NCBI RefSeq assembly: GCF_018617485.1
Contig: NZ_JACSKH010000003.1
Location: 143,172 to 207,171 of the forward strand
DNA length: 64,000 bases
From: Exiguobacterium sp. s124
GTDB taxonomy: Bacteria > Bacillota > Bacilli > Exiguobacteriales > Exiguobacteriaceae
Direction of reading: 5' to 3'
The notes under the pieces: model-generated
Database searches by the model: none
Told to the model about the DNA's origin: nothing
The model's input: the letters and a program-made list of their open reading frames with translations, nothing else
Shown here: positions 25,964 through 35,803 of the stretch, one piece after another
Position numbering within the stretch: the first letter of the stretch is position 1
Layout: each line of letters opens with the position of its first letter
Made by a program: the position numbers and the translations under genes

Positions 25964-27322
25964 TTATGTCGATTGGAGCGTCCCGTAGCGCCGGACAATC
26001 CATACGAGTCGGAGGAATAATAAGACCGCTCCGGCGGCCAGCCCGGCAATCAATCCAATCCAATAACCGTCTGGTCCGAATCCAGCGTGTTCCGCCAATA
26101 CATAACCGAGAGGCAAACCGATGACCCAATAGGCGACAAGAGAAAGGACCAACGTGACGTTGACGTCTTTGAACCCTCGTAAAATCCCTTGAATCGGTGC
26201 GGCGACAGCATCTGATAACTGGAAGAACACGGCGAAAATCATGAAGTGGGCTGCGAGGTCCACGACCGTCGGATCATTCGTATAAATGGCAGCGACCCGC
26301 TCATTTTGCCAAAACAACAATGCACCAGAAAAGATGGAGACAGCGAGACAAAGCGAGATTCCAATCTTCGCATATCGAACGGCATCTTGCAGCCGTCTCG
26401 CGCCGAGTTCGTATCCAACGACAATCGTTAGTGCGCTCGATGCCGAAAGCGGGAGCATATATACGAACGAGGCGAAATTAATGGCTGCTTGGTGTGCCGC
26501 GACGATTTGGTCCCCGTATGAGCTAAGCAGTAGCGTGACCGCCGCAAAGATACTGACCTCCGCAAAAATGGCAAGCCCAATTGGCGTCCCGAGTTGCAAC
26601 AACTCTTTTTGTCTGAGCCAGATGATGCGCTCAGTCGTCCGTAAAAACTTATATTCACGGAATGGTTTTCCGTTTCTGACGAAAAAGAAAGCCATGAAAA
26701 AGAGCAACCAATAGGTGATGCTCGAGGCAATTCCTGCCCCGACCCCGCCATACGCTGGAACACCGAGTTTTCCAAAGATGAAGATGTAATTTAATCCGAC
26801 ATTAATGGGTAACCCTAATAGTATGAGGATCATCGAGACCCTCGTCTTACCGAGCGCATCCATGAGTGTGCGAAGCACGTTGAACAAAAACATCGGTAAG
26901 ACGCCGAAACCAAGTGCAAGTAAGTATTGGGTCGCGATTCGCTTCCCTTCCGTACTGAGTCCCATTCCCTCGATTGCAATCGGCACGAGGAAAGATCCCA
27001 ATGCCAGCGTAACGACACTCAGTATGACGGCTAAGTAGATACCTTGAAATAGCGTGCGTTGAATTTGTTGACGATCCCGTGCGCCGAGCGCTTGCGATAC
27101 AATCGGAGCCACCGCCAGCAAGATTCCGCTAAGTCCGGTATACACCGGCATCCATAAGCTTGATCCGACACCGACGCCTGCCAGATCGACCGCACCCGCG
27201 CGTCCGGACATGACGGTATCGAAAAAGCTAATCAAATAAAAAGACACTTGCGTGACTAGGATTGGGAAGAAAATCGTAAAGAATAGTTTTATTTTTTCGT
27301 TTAATGAATGTGTTTGGTACAT
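25964..27322 (-). CDS. MATE-family multidrug efflux transporter
   Basis: The 452-residue protein has 12 predicted helices arranged as two six-helix halves, with the MATE pattern: FFPILVTQVS and FDTVMSGRAG at the N-terminus, and AAHQAAINFASFVYMLPLS in the second half. It would export cationic drugs using Na+ or H+ gradients; its real substrate is unknown. The start is ATG at 27322 behind GAGGG. Only 39 bases separate it from the divergent CHAD gene. Confidence 0.88.
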   Translation of the reverse strand: MYQTHSLNEKIKLFFTIFFPILVTQVSFYLISFFDTVMSGRAGAVDLAGVGVGSSLWMPVYTGLSGILLAVAPIVSQALGARDRQQIQRTLFQGIYLAVILSVVTLALGSFLVPIAIEGMGLSTEGKRIATQYLLALGFGVLPMFLFNVLRTLMDALGKTRVSMILILLGLPINVGLNYIFIFGKLGVPAYGGVGAGIASSITYWLLFFMAFFFVRNGKPFREYKFLRTTERIIWLRQKELLQLGTPIGLAIFAEVSIFAAVTLLLSSYGDQIVAAHQAAINFASFVYMLPLSASSALTIVVGYELGARRLQDAVRYAKIGISLCLAVSIFSGALLFWQNERVAAIYTNDPTVVDLAAHFMIFAVFFQLSDAVAAPIQGILRGFKDVNVTLVLSLVAYWVIGLPLGYVLAEHAGFGPDGYWIGLIAGLAAGAVLLFLRLVWIVRRYGTLQST

Positions 27323-27361
27323 GGACAACCCTCATCTCTTTTTCAGAAAGGAAACAATATC

Positions 27362-28135
27362 ATGAATCAACGGCATGCAGAAAAACTTAAATTTGAGCTG
27401 TTAGAAACGTGGAACACGTTCAATCACTACGTGACCGAAGCTCTCACGTTCAACAATTCCGAGGATATTCACCGCGCCCGCGTTCATTTACGAAAGCTGA
27501 TCACGTTCATGCAAATCTTTGAGACGAAGCCTGCGACGTTCCGGCAACTCAAACAATTGATGGAAGCACTCGGTCATGTGCGTGACCTCGACGTACTCGT
27601 CGAACAGTTTGATGCCGAAACGAATCTCGATGAAGCGTTTCTTCAAGCGATGGAAAAGCAACGTGCCATCGAACGAACGATTCTCTCAACTCGAGTCAGT
27701 GAAAAGATGACCCCTTCACTCGATCAACAAATCCGCCGTTTCATCGGAGGACCTTTATTTCGTGCATTTAAAAAAACGAACGCCTCTCCGATGTTAGAAA
27801 AGGCGAAAAGCGAGCGCAAACAGCGTATTCGCATCTATCATGAACAAACCAATGGGAAAGATCAAATCGAAGCGCTCCATAAAGTCCGCTTGGTCGTGAA
27901 ACGTGAGCGATACTTACATGAATACTTGTTAAACTACGAGTCGGACGCGTCGATGGACACCGTCCGTACGTTAAAAAAGATGCAAACCGAACTCGGTGAG
28001 ATGAACGACCATGACCAACTGTTGAAGCGTTGGCGTTCGTTCACACCGCCTGTCGACCTACAGTCTGCGTATGATACAAAAATCAAAACGTTGCAGCACG
28101 AACTGGATACATCCGTTGAACATCTAATCATTTAG
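27362..28135 (+). CDS. CHAD-domain protein
   Basis: The 257-residue all-alpha protein has the conserved basic and histidine positions of CHAD domains: IHRARVHLRKLITFMQIF (residues about 35-52), LGHVRDLDVL, and in the second half ALHKVRLVVKRERYLHEYL and LGEMNDHDQLLKRW. CHAD proteins are known to bind polyphosphate. No CYTH phosphatase domain is fused and no ppk or ppx gene is near. The start is ATG behind AAAGGAAAC. It overlaps glsA tail to tail by 4 bases. Confidence 0.85.
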   Translation: MNQRHAEKLKFELLETWNTFNHYVTEALTFNNSEDIHRARVHLRKLITFMQIFETKPATFRQLKQLMEALGHVRDLDVLVEQFDAETNLDEAFLQAMEKQRAIERTILSTRVSEKMTPSLDQQIRRFIGGPLFRAFKKTNASPMLEKAKSERKQRIRIYHEQTNGKDQIEALHKVRLVVKRERYLHEYLLNYESDASMDTVRTLKKMQTELGEMNDHDQLLKRWRSFTPPVDLQSAYDTKIKTLQHELDTSVEHLII

Positions 28136-29073
28136 CGCGATGTATACCGTTCAATCAACAGTTCGAGCAACTTCATCCCCGCAATCGAGTTCCCTTTTGA
28201 ATCGAGCGCTGGACCGAAGATGCCAAACCCGACGTTACTCAAATCTAGTTCGTGGTTCCCAACCGCTAAAATGGCGCCGGACACTCCACTCTTACCTGGA
28301 AGACCGACACGGACGGCAAACTCCCCCGAAGCATCGTACATGCCACATGTCGTCATGATGGCTTTGACGATCCGAACAACACGACGCGGAATCAATTCTT
28401 CCCCTGTATCCGGGTCCTCCCCGTTCCCAGCGAAGACACGTCCGATTCGTGCCAAGTCAAAGCAGTCGATTTCAATGGCACACTGTTTCGTATACACGTC
28501 AATAATTTCATCGACGTCTCCCTCTACAATCCCATGATGACGCATAAAATAGAGGAGTGCGCGATTCAAGTCGGTCGTCTCGTATTCAGAGCGGGCGACT
28601 TTTTCATCGTACGTAATTTCCTCCACCGGTCGATTTAACAACGTCGCTAAAAATTGACGGAACTGATAAATCTTTAACTCAGCCGTCTCCCCTAAAATCA
28701 TACTCGTCACTGCTAACGCCCCCGCATTGATCATCGGATTCAGCGGTTTTGACGGGACCGTCTCCTCGAGTTTCGCAATCGAGTTGAACGCATCGCCCGT
28801 CGGTTCCATCCCTACTTTTGAAAACACATAGTCTTCCCCAAACTCCATCAGCACATAGCAAAGCGTCAGCGCCTTCGATACACTTTGAATCGTAAACTTA
28901 TGATGAACGTCCCCAGCGTGAATATACGTACCGTCTGGCAAACAAATCGCCACCCCGAGTAAATCATTTTTCACATGCGCCAGTTCCGGGATATAGTCCG
29001 CTACTTTCCCTTGAGCTGTGTACGGACGACACTCATCAATCAAGTGGTTCAACTGTTGTTCGAGTACATTCAT
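28132..29073 (-). CDS. glsA: Glutaminase
   Basis: The 313-residue serine-dependent beta-lactamase-like enzyme hydrolyses glutamine to glutamate and ammonia. The catalytic pair Ser64 and Lys67 (QSVSKALT), MINAGALAVTSMI, CAIEIDCFDLARIGRVFA and GKSGVSGAI are present. The start is ATG behind GAGGTGA. A small membrane ORF 48 bases upstream on the same strand, with no terminator between, may be co-transcribed. Confidence 0.95.
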   Translation of the reverse strand: MNVLEQQLNHLIDECRPYTAQGKVADYIPELAHVKNDLLGVAICLPDGTYIHAGDVHHKFTIQSVSKALTLCYVLMEFGEDYVFSKVGMEPTGDAFNSIAKLEETVPSKPLNPMINAGALAVTSMILGETAELKIYQFRQFLATLLNRPVEEITYDEKVARSEYETTDLNRALLYFMRHHGIVEGDVDEIIDVYTKQCAIEIDCFDLARIGRVFAGNGEDPDTGEELIPRRVVRIVKAIMTTCGMYDASGEFAVRVGLPGKSGVSGAILAVGNHELDLSNVGFGIFGPALDSKGNSIAGMKLLELLIERYTSR

Positions 29074-29121
29074 TCGATCACCTCATGTTCCATCAAATTT
29101 CAACCGGGTCATCTTATCATA

Positions 29122-29286
29122 TTACCCGTCTGGCGGTCCATCTTCTTTATACCAGTCTTCATCCGCCCAAATCATCGATGGACTTTCCTCGTCCCCGACC
29201 AATTTTTCCCCATGTCGATTCATCGTCACAATAAACCCAATCACACCTGACACAATGACAGTCGCGACAATGATGAAGGCAATCAT
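29122..29286 (-). CDS. Small single-helix membrane protein, 54 residues, unknown
   Basis: ATG at 29286 has AAAGGGG 8 bases upstream. The product has one N-terminal membrane helix (MIAFIIVATVIVSGVIGFIV), then a short acidic tail rich in Asp, Glu and Trp (IWADEDWYKEDG). The tail should lie in the cytoplasm or outside depending on orientation, which I cannot settle. It precedes glsA on the same strand. No family is recognised. Confidence 0.6.
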   Translation of the reverse strand: MIAFIIVATVIVSGVIGFIVTMNRHGEKLVGDEESPSMIWADEDWYKEDGPPDG

Positions 29287-29310
29287 CTCATCGTCCCCTT
29301 TCGAATTCGT

Positions 29311-29322
29311 GACAAATTTGTC
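29311..29322. promoter_or_regulatory. Perfect palindrome between the small membrane ORF and cgoX
   Basis: GACAAATTTGTC is a 12-base perfect inverted repeat in a 115-base divergent gap. A -35-like TTGTCT (29318-29323) for cgoX overlaps it, but the matching -10 is weak. The binding protein is unknown. Confidence 0.35.
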
Positions 29323-29401
29323 TAGAACTCCGTGACACTTATCCTATGTCTGCGTCTACATTCTCGGTACCGTTAGTAAGAAAAGAATATTAAAGAAATG
29401 G

Positions 29402-30766
29402 GTGAATCGATTGAATCAGATTGCAATTATCGGAGGTGGCATCGCCGGGCTGGCCGCGGCACATTATGCCAAGGTGGCCGGCGCACACGTCACACTGTTC
29501 GAGGCACAGGACCGTCTCGGCGGAAAAATCAAAACCATCTATCGAGACGGATTCACATTAGAGACCGGACCGGATGGCTATATGGCACGAAAGCCAACTT
29601 TGACGACTCTCATTACCGACCTCGGCCTTGAGGACCAACTCGTTCGTTCTAAAACCGGGACCTCTTACATTTATGTCCGTCAACAACTGAGACAGATGCC
29701 AGAGGGATCGGTCATGGGGATTCCGACTAAGTTTTGGCCGATGGTTAAAACCGATCTCTTTACGTGGAGAGGAAAATTTCGTGCCGGACTCGACCTCGTG
29801 ATTCCGCGTGTGTATAAAGGGGAGGACATCTCGCTCAATCGCTTCTTTCGGACGAGACTCGGTTCAGAAGTCGTCGACACAATGATCGAACCCCTTCTGT
29901 CCGGGATTTACAACGGAACGCTTGATGATATGAGCATCGAGTCTACTTTCCCTCAGTTTATCACGATTGAACAAAAAACTCGCAGTCTGATTCTCGGAAT
30001 GAAAGCACTCACACCACCTGTTCAGGCTGGGGTGAAGCCGTCCGAGACCGGAAAGTTTTTATCCATCGACCAAGGGCTCGGTGCGCTCGTCGAAGGGCTC
30101 CGTCCTTCCATCGACCGCCTCGTGCTGAATACATACGTCAAGTCCGTGAGACCGCATGAAATCACATTAGCGGATGGAACGGTCGAGCAGTTTGACGGCA
30201 TCATCCTTGCGACTTCCCCAAACATGCTCGGACCGCTGCTCGGGTTGCCAGAAGCTGAGCGTTTATCGTCATTAAAACGTACATCTTCGTTGACTGTCCT
30301 TGCCGCATTCGACGAATCAGAAGTGGAGGCGTTAGATGGGACAGGATATGTCATTGCCAAATCTGAAGGCAACGCCTTGACCGCTTGCAGTTGGATGCAT
30401 AAAAAATGGCCACATATGGCACCTCAAGGAAAGGCGTTGATTCGGATGTATATCGGTTCTGAGTATGTTTCACCTTTGTTGCACGAGGACGATGACACGA
30501 TTGCATCGTTCGCCTTACGCGAGCTCCGCCGTATTCAAAAAGTCGGGACACCACTCTTTACGAAAGTCGAACGCCACGTTCAAACGATGCCCCAATATGA
30601 GGTCGGCCATAAACAAGATGTTCGAGCTTTTGAAGAAGCACTCTCGAAGTGGGACGGTGTCGAAGCTTGTGGCGCCATCCTCCATGGCGTCGGCTTGCCG
30701 GATTGCGTCGACTCGGCAAAACAAGCGGTTAACAACCTAAACCTCAAGCAGGGGGTGATGGTATGA
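29402..30766 (+). CDS. cgoX: Coproporphyrinogen III oxidase, FAD-dependent (CgoX, formerly HemY)
   Basis: The 454-residue flavoprotein has the N-terminal FAD loop IIGGGIAGLAAAHYAK (residues 9-24), GGKIKT, LETGPDGYMARKP, PLLSGIYNG and the C-terminal GVGLPDCVDSAKQAV. These are the hallmarks of the Gram-positive protoporphyrinogen/coproporphyrinogen oxidase family. In Bacillota it oxidises coproporphyrinogen III to coproporphyrin III with oxygen. The GTG start at 29402 has only a weak AAAGAAATGG site; a TTG at 29411 is an alternative. It overlaps the radical SAM gene by 4 bases (ATGA). hemE and hemH are not next to it. Confidence 0.88.
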   Translation: MNRLNQIAIIGGGIAGLAAAHYAKVAGAHVTLFEAQDRLGGKIKTIYRDGFTLETGPDGYMARKPTLTTLITDLGLEDQLVRSKTGTSYIYVRQQLRQMPEGSVMGIPTKFWPMVKTDLFTWRGKFRAGLDLVIPRVYKGEDISLNRFFRTRLGSEVVDTMIEPLLSGIYNGTLDDMSIESTFPQFITIEQKTRSLILGMKALTPPVQAGVKPSETGKFLSIDQGLGALVEGLRPSIDRLVLNTYVKSVRPHEITLADGTVEQFDGIILATSPNMLGPLLGLPEAERLSSLKRTSSLTVLAAFDESEVEALDGTGYVIAKSEGNALTACSWMHKKWPHMAPQGKALIRMYIGSEYVSPLLHEDDDTIASFALRELRRIQKVGTPLFTKVERHVQTMPQYEVGHKQDVRAFEEALSKWDGVEACGAILHGVGLPDCVDSAKQAVNNLNLKQGVMV

Positions 30767-31848
30767 AGCACATCGACTATCACGAGAACCCGTTTATCGT
30801 CATTTGGGAAGTAACGCGTGCCTGCGCGCTCTCCTGTGTACATTGCCGGGCCGAGGCACAGTTTCACCGATACGAAAATGAACTCGACACGGAAGAAGGA
30901 AAGGCGCTCATTCGAGAGATTCATGCGATGGATAATCCGATTCTCGTCTTCACAGGTGGCGATCCCCTCATGCGTGAAGATTTGTTTGAATTGACCGCGT
31001 ACGCTTCTTCTCTCGGGATGCGAGTCTCGATGACACCTTCTGCCACACCGCGCGTCACGCATGACGCCGTAAAACGAGCAAAAGCTGCCGGATTGTCACG
31101 CTGGGCGTTTTCTATCGATGGCCCGGACGCACAGACGCACGATTACTTTCGAGGGACACGTGGCAGTTTTGACCGTACCATCCGAGGAATTTCCTACTTC
31201 CGAGAAGAAGGGATGTCTTTTCAAATCAACACGACGGTGACCGAATACAACGTCGATCGCTTGCCCGAAATGGCGAAACTCGTAGAGTCCCTCGGTGTAT
31301 CCGTCTGGACGCTCTTTTTCCTCGTCCCGACCGGACGCGGTTCACTGTTACAGCCCATTTCTCCCGAGCGACATGAAGAAGTGCTCAAGTGGGCGTTCTC
31401 ACTACAGGAGACGGCACCGTTCATCATCTCGACAACAGAAGCCCAGTTCTATCGGCGGGTGGCACGACAAGAAAATCAGCGGCGAAAAGCAGATGGGCTC
31501 CCCCCAATCGGACATCCGCATGATGATTTAGCCAAGGCACCACGTGGGACGAATGACGGGAACGGGTTTGTCTTCATCTCGCACACAGGAGACGTACAGC
31601 CTTCCGGGTTTTTACCGATCCATTGCGGAAATGTAAGAACGACACCCCTCGCTGATATTTATCGTCACCATCCGACGTTCAAGGCGCTACGTGACCCCGA
31701 TACACACCAAGGGAAATGTGGCTATTGTGAATATCGATATCTTTGTGGTGGTTCACGGGCGCGGGCGTACGCAGTTACGGGAGACTATAAGGAATCAGAG
31801 CCATATTGTATTTATCAACCTGAGCGACGAAACGCTTCACCTTTTTGA
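30763..31848 (+). CDS. Radical SAM/SPASM protein, AhbD/NirJ-like, coupled to cgoX
   Basis: The 361-residue protein has the radical SAM cluster motif CALSCVHC (Cys21, Cys25, Cys28), GGDPLM, and a C-terminal auxiliary cluster region with Cys288, Cys319, Cys322, Cys328 and Cys349 (KCGYCEYRYLCGGSRARAYA). This arrangement matches the AhbD/NirJ group, which modifies heme precursors, and related SPASM proteins of unknown role. The ATG overlaps the cgoX stop, so the two proteins are made together. AhbD decarboxylates Fe-coproporphyrin to heme in archaea and sulfate reducers; the role here is inferred. The name AhbD is not assigned. Confidence 0.8.
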   Translation: MKHIDYHENPFIVIWEVTRACALSCVHCRAEAQFHRYENELDTEEGKALIREIHAMDNPILVFTGGDPLMREDLFELTAYASSLGMRVSMTPSATPRVTHDAVKRAKAAGLSRWAFSIDGPDAQTHDYFRGTRGSFDRTIRGISYFREEGMSFQINTTVTEYNVDRLPEMAKLVESLGVSVWTLFFLVPTGRGSLLQPISPERHEEVLKWAFSLQETAPFIISTTEAQFYRRVARQENQRRKADGLPPIGHPHDDLAKAPRGTNDGNGFVFISHTGDVQPSGFLPIHCGNVRTTPLADIYRHHPTFKALRDPDTHQGKCGYCEYRYLCGGSRARAYAVTGDYKESEPYCIYQPERRNASPF

Positions 31849-31917
31849 TTCCCATTTATTTCCTCAAGGTGTAAGATGAAACTATATGGTTCTTATGGTG
31901 TGAGAGGAGACATGTAG

Positions 31918-32220
31918 ATGCAGTCTTTGCCGATTGATGGATTGTTCTATATTGGGCTAGGTACGATTTTTCTTGTAACGGCTTTACTCGGGTTCGGGAT
32001 CAAACGATTGACGAAACATGGTATGACGGGGTTTTATGTCCTACTCGCAACGAGTCTTAGTTTATTCTTTTGGTTACTGCTTTGGTTCCAGGAAGCGACA
32101 CGCGCCTTGTTCATGGGGACCATCCCGTGGCTATTCAATTTATTTTTCGGAACGGTGCTCTACCTCATCTTTGTAGGCATCAGTTTTCTGCTCTTGAAAC
32201 GACAACCTCGGCATACATAA
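31918..32220 (+). CDS. Small three-helix membrane protein, unknown
   Basis: The 100-residue hydrophobic protein starts at ATG behind GAGAGGAG. Three helices are likely (about 8-27, 37-57, 70-93), and a short basic tail ends in RQPRHT. It lies 69 bases after the radical SAM gene on the same strand with no terminator between, so it may belong to the cgoX transcript. No family is recognised. Confidence 0.6.
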   Translation: MQSLPIDGLFYIGLGTIFLVTALLGFGIKRLTKHGMTGFYVLLATSLSLFFWLLLWFQEATRALFMGTIPWLFNLFFGTVLYLIFVGISFLLLKRQPRHT

Positions 32221-32250
32221 AAAGAGGAATCCGATTGGATTCCTCTTTTC
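32218..32250. terminator. Bidirectional terminator before clpB
   Basis: AAAGAGGAATCC / GGATTCCTCTTT with loop GATT serves the small membrane gene (+) and clpB (-). Confidence 0.87.
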
Positions 32251-34842
32251 TTATGCATTGACCGTCGACGGACGTAACGTCAATTCCCCGTTTTCAACAT
32301 CGATGACGACCGTTTGGCCATCCTCGACATCTCCCGCTAGGATACTCCGGGCAAGTTTCGTCTCAATCGTTCGTTGCACGAAACGATTGATTGGACGAGC
32401 ACCGAATTGAGGCTCGTACGCTTCATCGGCGACGAACGTTTTAGCTGCATCCGTGATTTCAATATGAATCGAGCGTGTCGTGAGCCGTTCACTCATTCGA
32501 CCGACTGCTTTCTCGACGATTTGACCGATTTGATCTTTCGTAAGTGGATGGAACAAAATCGTTTCATCGACCCGATTCAAGAATTCAGGACGGAAATGTC
32601 GGCGGAGTTTATCAAGCACTTGACGCTCTTCGTCCTCATCGATCACACCATCTTTCGCCGCTTCGAGCAAAATGTCTGCTCCAATGTTCGACGTCATGAT
32701 GACAATCGTATTTTTGAAGTCGACGATGCGACCGTGCGAATCGGTCAATCGACCATCATCGAGCAGTTGCAACAAAATATTGAAAACGTCTGGGTGTGCC
32801 TTCTCGACCTCATCTAACAAGAGAACGGAGTAAGGGTTACGGCGAACCGCTTCCGTCAACTGCCCGCCTTCTTCGTAACCGATATATCCCGGAGGTGCAC
32901 CGACAAGTCGTGATACGGCATGTTTCTCCATATACTCACTCATATCGAGACGAACGATATGATCTTCTGAATCAAACATCGCTTCCGCGAGCGCCTTCCC
33001 GAGCTCGGTTTTACCGACACCCGTCGGTCCGAGGAAGAGGAAGGAACCGATTGGGCGGTTCGGGTCTTTGATTCCGGCACGAGCCCGGATGACCGCGTCA
33101 CTGACCAAGCGGATCGCATCATCTTGACCGAAGACACGCTTGTGTAGCACCGTTTCTAAGTTGAGCAGTTTATCCCGCTCTCCTTCTGTCAGTTTGGTCA
33201 CCGGAATGCCGGTCCATTTCGAGACGACCTCGGCAATTTCTTCTTCCGTCACTTCTTCGCGTACGAGTTCACGCGTCACCGAACTCGCCAGCTGTTCCGC
33301 TTCTTCTAGTTCTCGCTCGAGTTCTGGGATTCGTCCATATTTCAGTTCTGAAGCCCGATTCAAGTCGTAGCGACTTTCTGCCTCTTGTAATTCGAGACGT
33401 ACTTTTTCAAGGTCTCCCCGGATTTGTTGCACGCGGTGCGTTGACTCTTTCTCATTTTCCCAACGAAGACGTAACGAGTCAGACTGTTCACGGAGTGATG
33501 CCAATTCTTGTTGGAGTGCTTCGAGACGCTTCATGGAAGCCGCGTCACTCTCTTTTTTAAGCGCCGCTTCTTCGATTTCAAGTTGCATGACCCGACGGAC
33601 CAATTCATCGAGCTCAGCCGGCATCGATTCCATCTCAGTCCGAATCATCGCACACGACTCATCGACGAGATCGATGGCCTTATCCGGCATGAACCGGTCG
33701 GTGATATATCGATTTGATAGCATCGCCGCCGCGACGAGAGCGTTATCGTGGATGCGTACTCCGTGGTGAATCTCGAAACGTTCTTTTAAGCCACGCAAGA
33801 TGGAAACCGTATCCTCGACGTCTGGTTCAGCGACGAGCACTTGTTGGAAACGCCGCTCGAGTGCAGGGTCCTTCTCGATATATTGGCGATACTCGTCTAA
33901 CGTCGTCGCACCGATACAGTGCAATTCCCCACGGGCGAGCATCGGTTTTAACATGTTTCCGGCATCCATCGACCCTTCCGACTTCCCAGCTCCGACAATC
34001 GTATGCAGTTCATCAATGAAGAGGATAATCGTGCCTTCTGCTTCCTTCACTTCTGATAGGACGGATTGAAGTCGTTCCTCGAATTCACCGCGATATTTCG
34101 CACCAGCGACGAGTGAACTCATGTCGAGACTGAAGATTGTTTTGTCTTTCAAACTCTCCGGCACGTCTCCGCGAACGATTCGCTGAGCGAGTCCCTCGAC
34201 AATCGCCGTTTTCCCGACACCCGGTTCCCCGATGAGGACCGGATTGTTTTTTGTTTTCCGACTCAAAATCCGGATGACGCGACGAATCTCACTATCGCGT
34301 CCGATGACCGGATCAATTTTCCCAGTCTTCACTTCTTGAATGAGGTCCCGTCCGTATTTCGTCAAGACATCATACGTCGCTTCAGGCGATTTCGATGTGA
34401 TGCGGCGATTGCCTCGTACGGCGACGAGCGCCTCGCGGAGTCGTTCTTCCGTGATTCCTTTTCGCTCAAGCATCGCCTGCGCCTGACTGCTGTTCAACAA
34501 GATCCCGAGCAAGATGTGTTCGACCGATACGTATTCATCGTTCATCCCTGTCGCTTCCCGCTCGGCCGTCGTCAACACGCCTAACAAAGAAGCTGAAATC
34601 ATCGGTGTCGTCGGATTTTGAAGTTTTGGCGCATTTTTCAAAGAAAGCGCGACTTCTCCTTCAATCTCAGATACGTTGATCTCCATTTTTTGAAACAGCA
34701 ACGGCGCAATTCCGTCTGTCTGTGAAATCATGGATGCCAAGACGTGCCACTCATTGATTTCACTATGATGATATTGTTTTGCTAACGCCTGTGAACTGAC
34801 AATGCATTCATGTGCTTTATCTGTAAAACGATTAAAGTCCAT
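32251..34842 (-). CDS. clpB: ClpB disaggregase chaperone
   Basis: The 863-residue AAA+ protein works with DnaK/DnaJ to dissolve protein aggregates. Order: double Clp-N repeats (1-145), first ATPase with GEPGVGKT (about 205), a long coiled-coil middle domain (about 400-530), second ATPase with GPTGVGKT (about 605), and a C-terminal domain. The middle domain length separates it from ClpC. An ATG at 34842 is better spaced to GGAGG than the GTG just before it. It is second in an operon with cbpA (19-base gap), under a CtsR site. Confidence 0.96.
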   Translation of the reverse strand: MDFNRFTDKAHECIVSSQALAKQYHHSEINEWHVLASMISQTDGIAPLLFQKMEINVSEIEGEVALSLKNAPKLQNPTTPMISASLLGVLTTAEREATGMNDEYVSVEHILLGILLNSSQAQAMLERKGITEERLREALVAVRGNRRITSKSPEATYDVLTKYGRDLIQEVKTGKIDPVIGRDSEIRRVIRILSRKTKNNPVLIGEPGVGKTAIVEGLAQRIVRGDVPESLKDKTIFSLDMSSLVAGAKYRGEFEERLQSVLSEVKEAEGTIILFIDELHTIVGAGKSEGSMDAGNMLKPMLARGELHCIGATTLDEYRQYIEKDPALERRFQQVLVAEPDVEDTVSILRGLKERFEIHHGVRIHDNALVAAAMLSNRYITDRFMPDKAIDLVDESCAMIRTEMESMPAELDELVRRVMQLEIEEAALKKESDAASMKRLEALQQELASLREQSDSLRLRWENEKESTHRVQQIRGDLEKVRLELQEAESRYDLNRASELKYGRIPELERELEEAEQLASSVTRELVREEVTEEEIAEVVSKWTGIPVTKLTEGERDKLLNLETVLHKRVFGQDDAIRLVSDAVIRARAGIKDPNRPIGSFLFLGPTGVGKTELGKALAEAMFDSEDHIVRLDMSEYMEKHAVSRLVGAPPGYIGYEEGGQLTEAVRRNPYSVLLLDEVEKAHPDVFNILLQLLDDGRLTDSHGRIVDFKNTIVIMTSNIGADILLEAAKDGVIDEDEERQVLDKLRRHFRPEFLNRVDETILFHPLTKDQIGQIVEKAVGRMSERLTTRSIHIEITDAAKTFVADEAYEPQFGARPINRFVQRTIETKLARSILAGDVEDGQTVVIDVENGELTLRPSTVNA

Positions 34843-34861
34843 CACGATTCCTCCTTATCCA

Positions 34862-35731
34862 TTAACGTTCGATTTGCTCATAGACAGAACGGTACGTCTC
34901 ATCAAGAGGCAGGTCGACCTCAAGTTGTACGAATAAGTCAGAACGTACCTTCGAACCGGTCATGACACCGCGACCTGGAATGCGCATCCGTTGCCCCGGA
35001 CGGCTTCCAGGTTTCACTTTCAACTTCACCCGTCCTCCGTCGAGTGTTGAAATGATGACGCTCGACCCATCTAAAAACTCGATCGGACGCAATCGTTTCA
35101 ACGTCAAGATATGCTCTCCTTCACGTCGGTACGTATCGTCATCCGCAAAATGAAGCTCGACGTATACATCCCCTCGGTTCCCTGATTGTCCGACTCGGCT
35201 GCCTTTTCCTTTCAACCGCAACTTCTGACCTTCATAGGCACCCTGTGGAATTTTGACATTCACCGTGCCTGTTTGAAGTCGAAGGCTCACTTTCGATTCC
35301 TTCGTCAATTGGCTGAGTGGGATATTCACACGTACGGTCTCATCCAAGTCTTCTTCGACCGCTTGGTCAAAGAAGCTTCCGAACATATCTTCAAATCCGA
35401 ATGTTCGCGAAGTCGTACGCGACCCACCCCCGAATTGTCGGAATAAATCTTCGAACTGGGACGAACCTTCCCCGTAAGTTTCTCCACCGCCACCAAACCC
35501 CTGTCCGAACGACGGTCCATCCGGGCTACCATATCGATCATAGTTCGCTTTTTTCTCTGGGTCGCTCAACACGTCAAACGCTTCTTGGACTGACTTGAAT
35601 CGCTCTTGTGCGCCAGGATCTTTATTGACGTCCGGATGGTACTGTTTCGCCAACTTCCGGTATGCACGTTTAATCTCTTGTTCGGTCGCTCCTTTTGAGA
35701 CACCGAGCTCGTCATAATAGTTTTTAGCCAT
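34862..35731 (-). CDS. cbpA: DnaJ-class co-chaperone without zinc finger (CbpA type)
   Basis: The 289-residue protein has a J domain (1-70) with His32-Pro33-Asp34, then a Gly/Phe-rich linker ([13 protein letters not shown] and on, about 75-120) and two C-terminal substrate-binding beta domains (about 130-285). The zinc-binding cysteine repeats of true DnaJ are missing, which makes it class II. It is first gene of a stress operon with clpB, suggesting the two act together with DnaK in disaggregation. The start is ATG behind GAGGTGA. Confidence 0.9.
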   Translation of the reverse strand: MAKNYYDELGVSKGATEQEIKRAYRKLAKQYHPDVNKDPGAQERFKSVQEAFDVLSDPEKKANYDRYGSPDGPSFGQGFGGGGETYGEGSSQFEDLFRQFGGGSRTTSRTFGFEDMFGSFFDQAVEEDLDETVRVNIPLSQLTKESKVSLRLQTGTVNVKIPQGAYEGQKLRLKGKGSRVGQSGNRGDVYVELHFADDDTYRREGEHILTLKRLRPIEFLDGSSVIISTLDGGRVKLKVKPGSRPGQRMRIPGRGVMTGSKVRSDLFVQLEVDLPLDETYRSVYEQIER

Positions 35732-35774
35732 ATGGATTCACCTCACCTATCCCTTTCCCGTTTCTGTTAACTCT

Positions 35775-35803
35775 ATTCTACTCAATTGGTCAAATAAGGT
35801 CAA
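35775..35803 (-). promoter_or_regulatory. Promoter of cbpA-clpB
   Basis: The minus-strand -35 TTGACC (35803-35798) and -10 TAGAAT (35780-35775) are 17 bases apart. The -35 lies inside the CtsR site. Confidence 0.75.

Noticed and set aside
25846..26049. N-terminal extension of nagA
   Set aside because: It crosses the promoter and operator and the terminator of the next gene. The GTG at 25845 has AAAGGAG in front.
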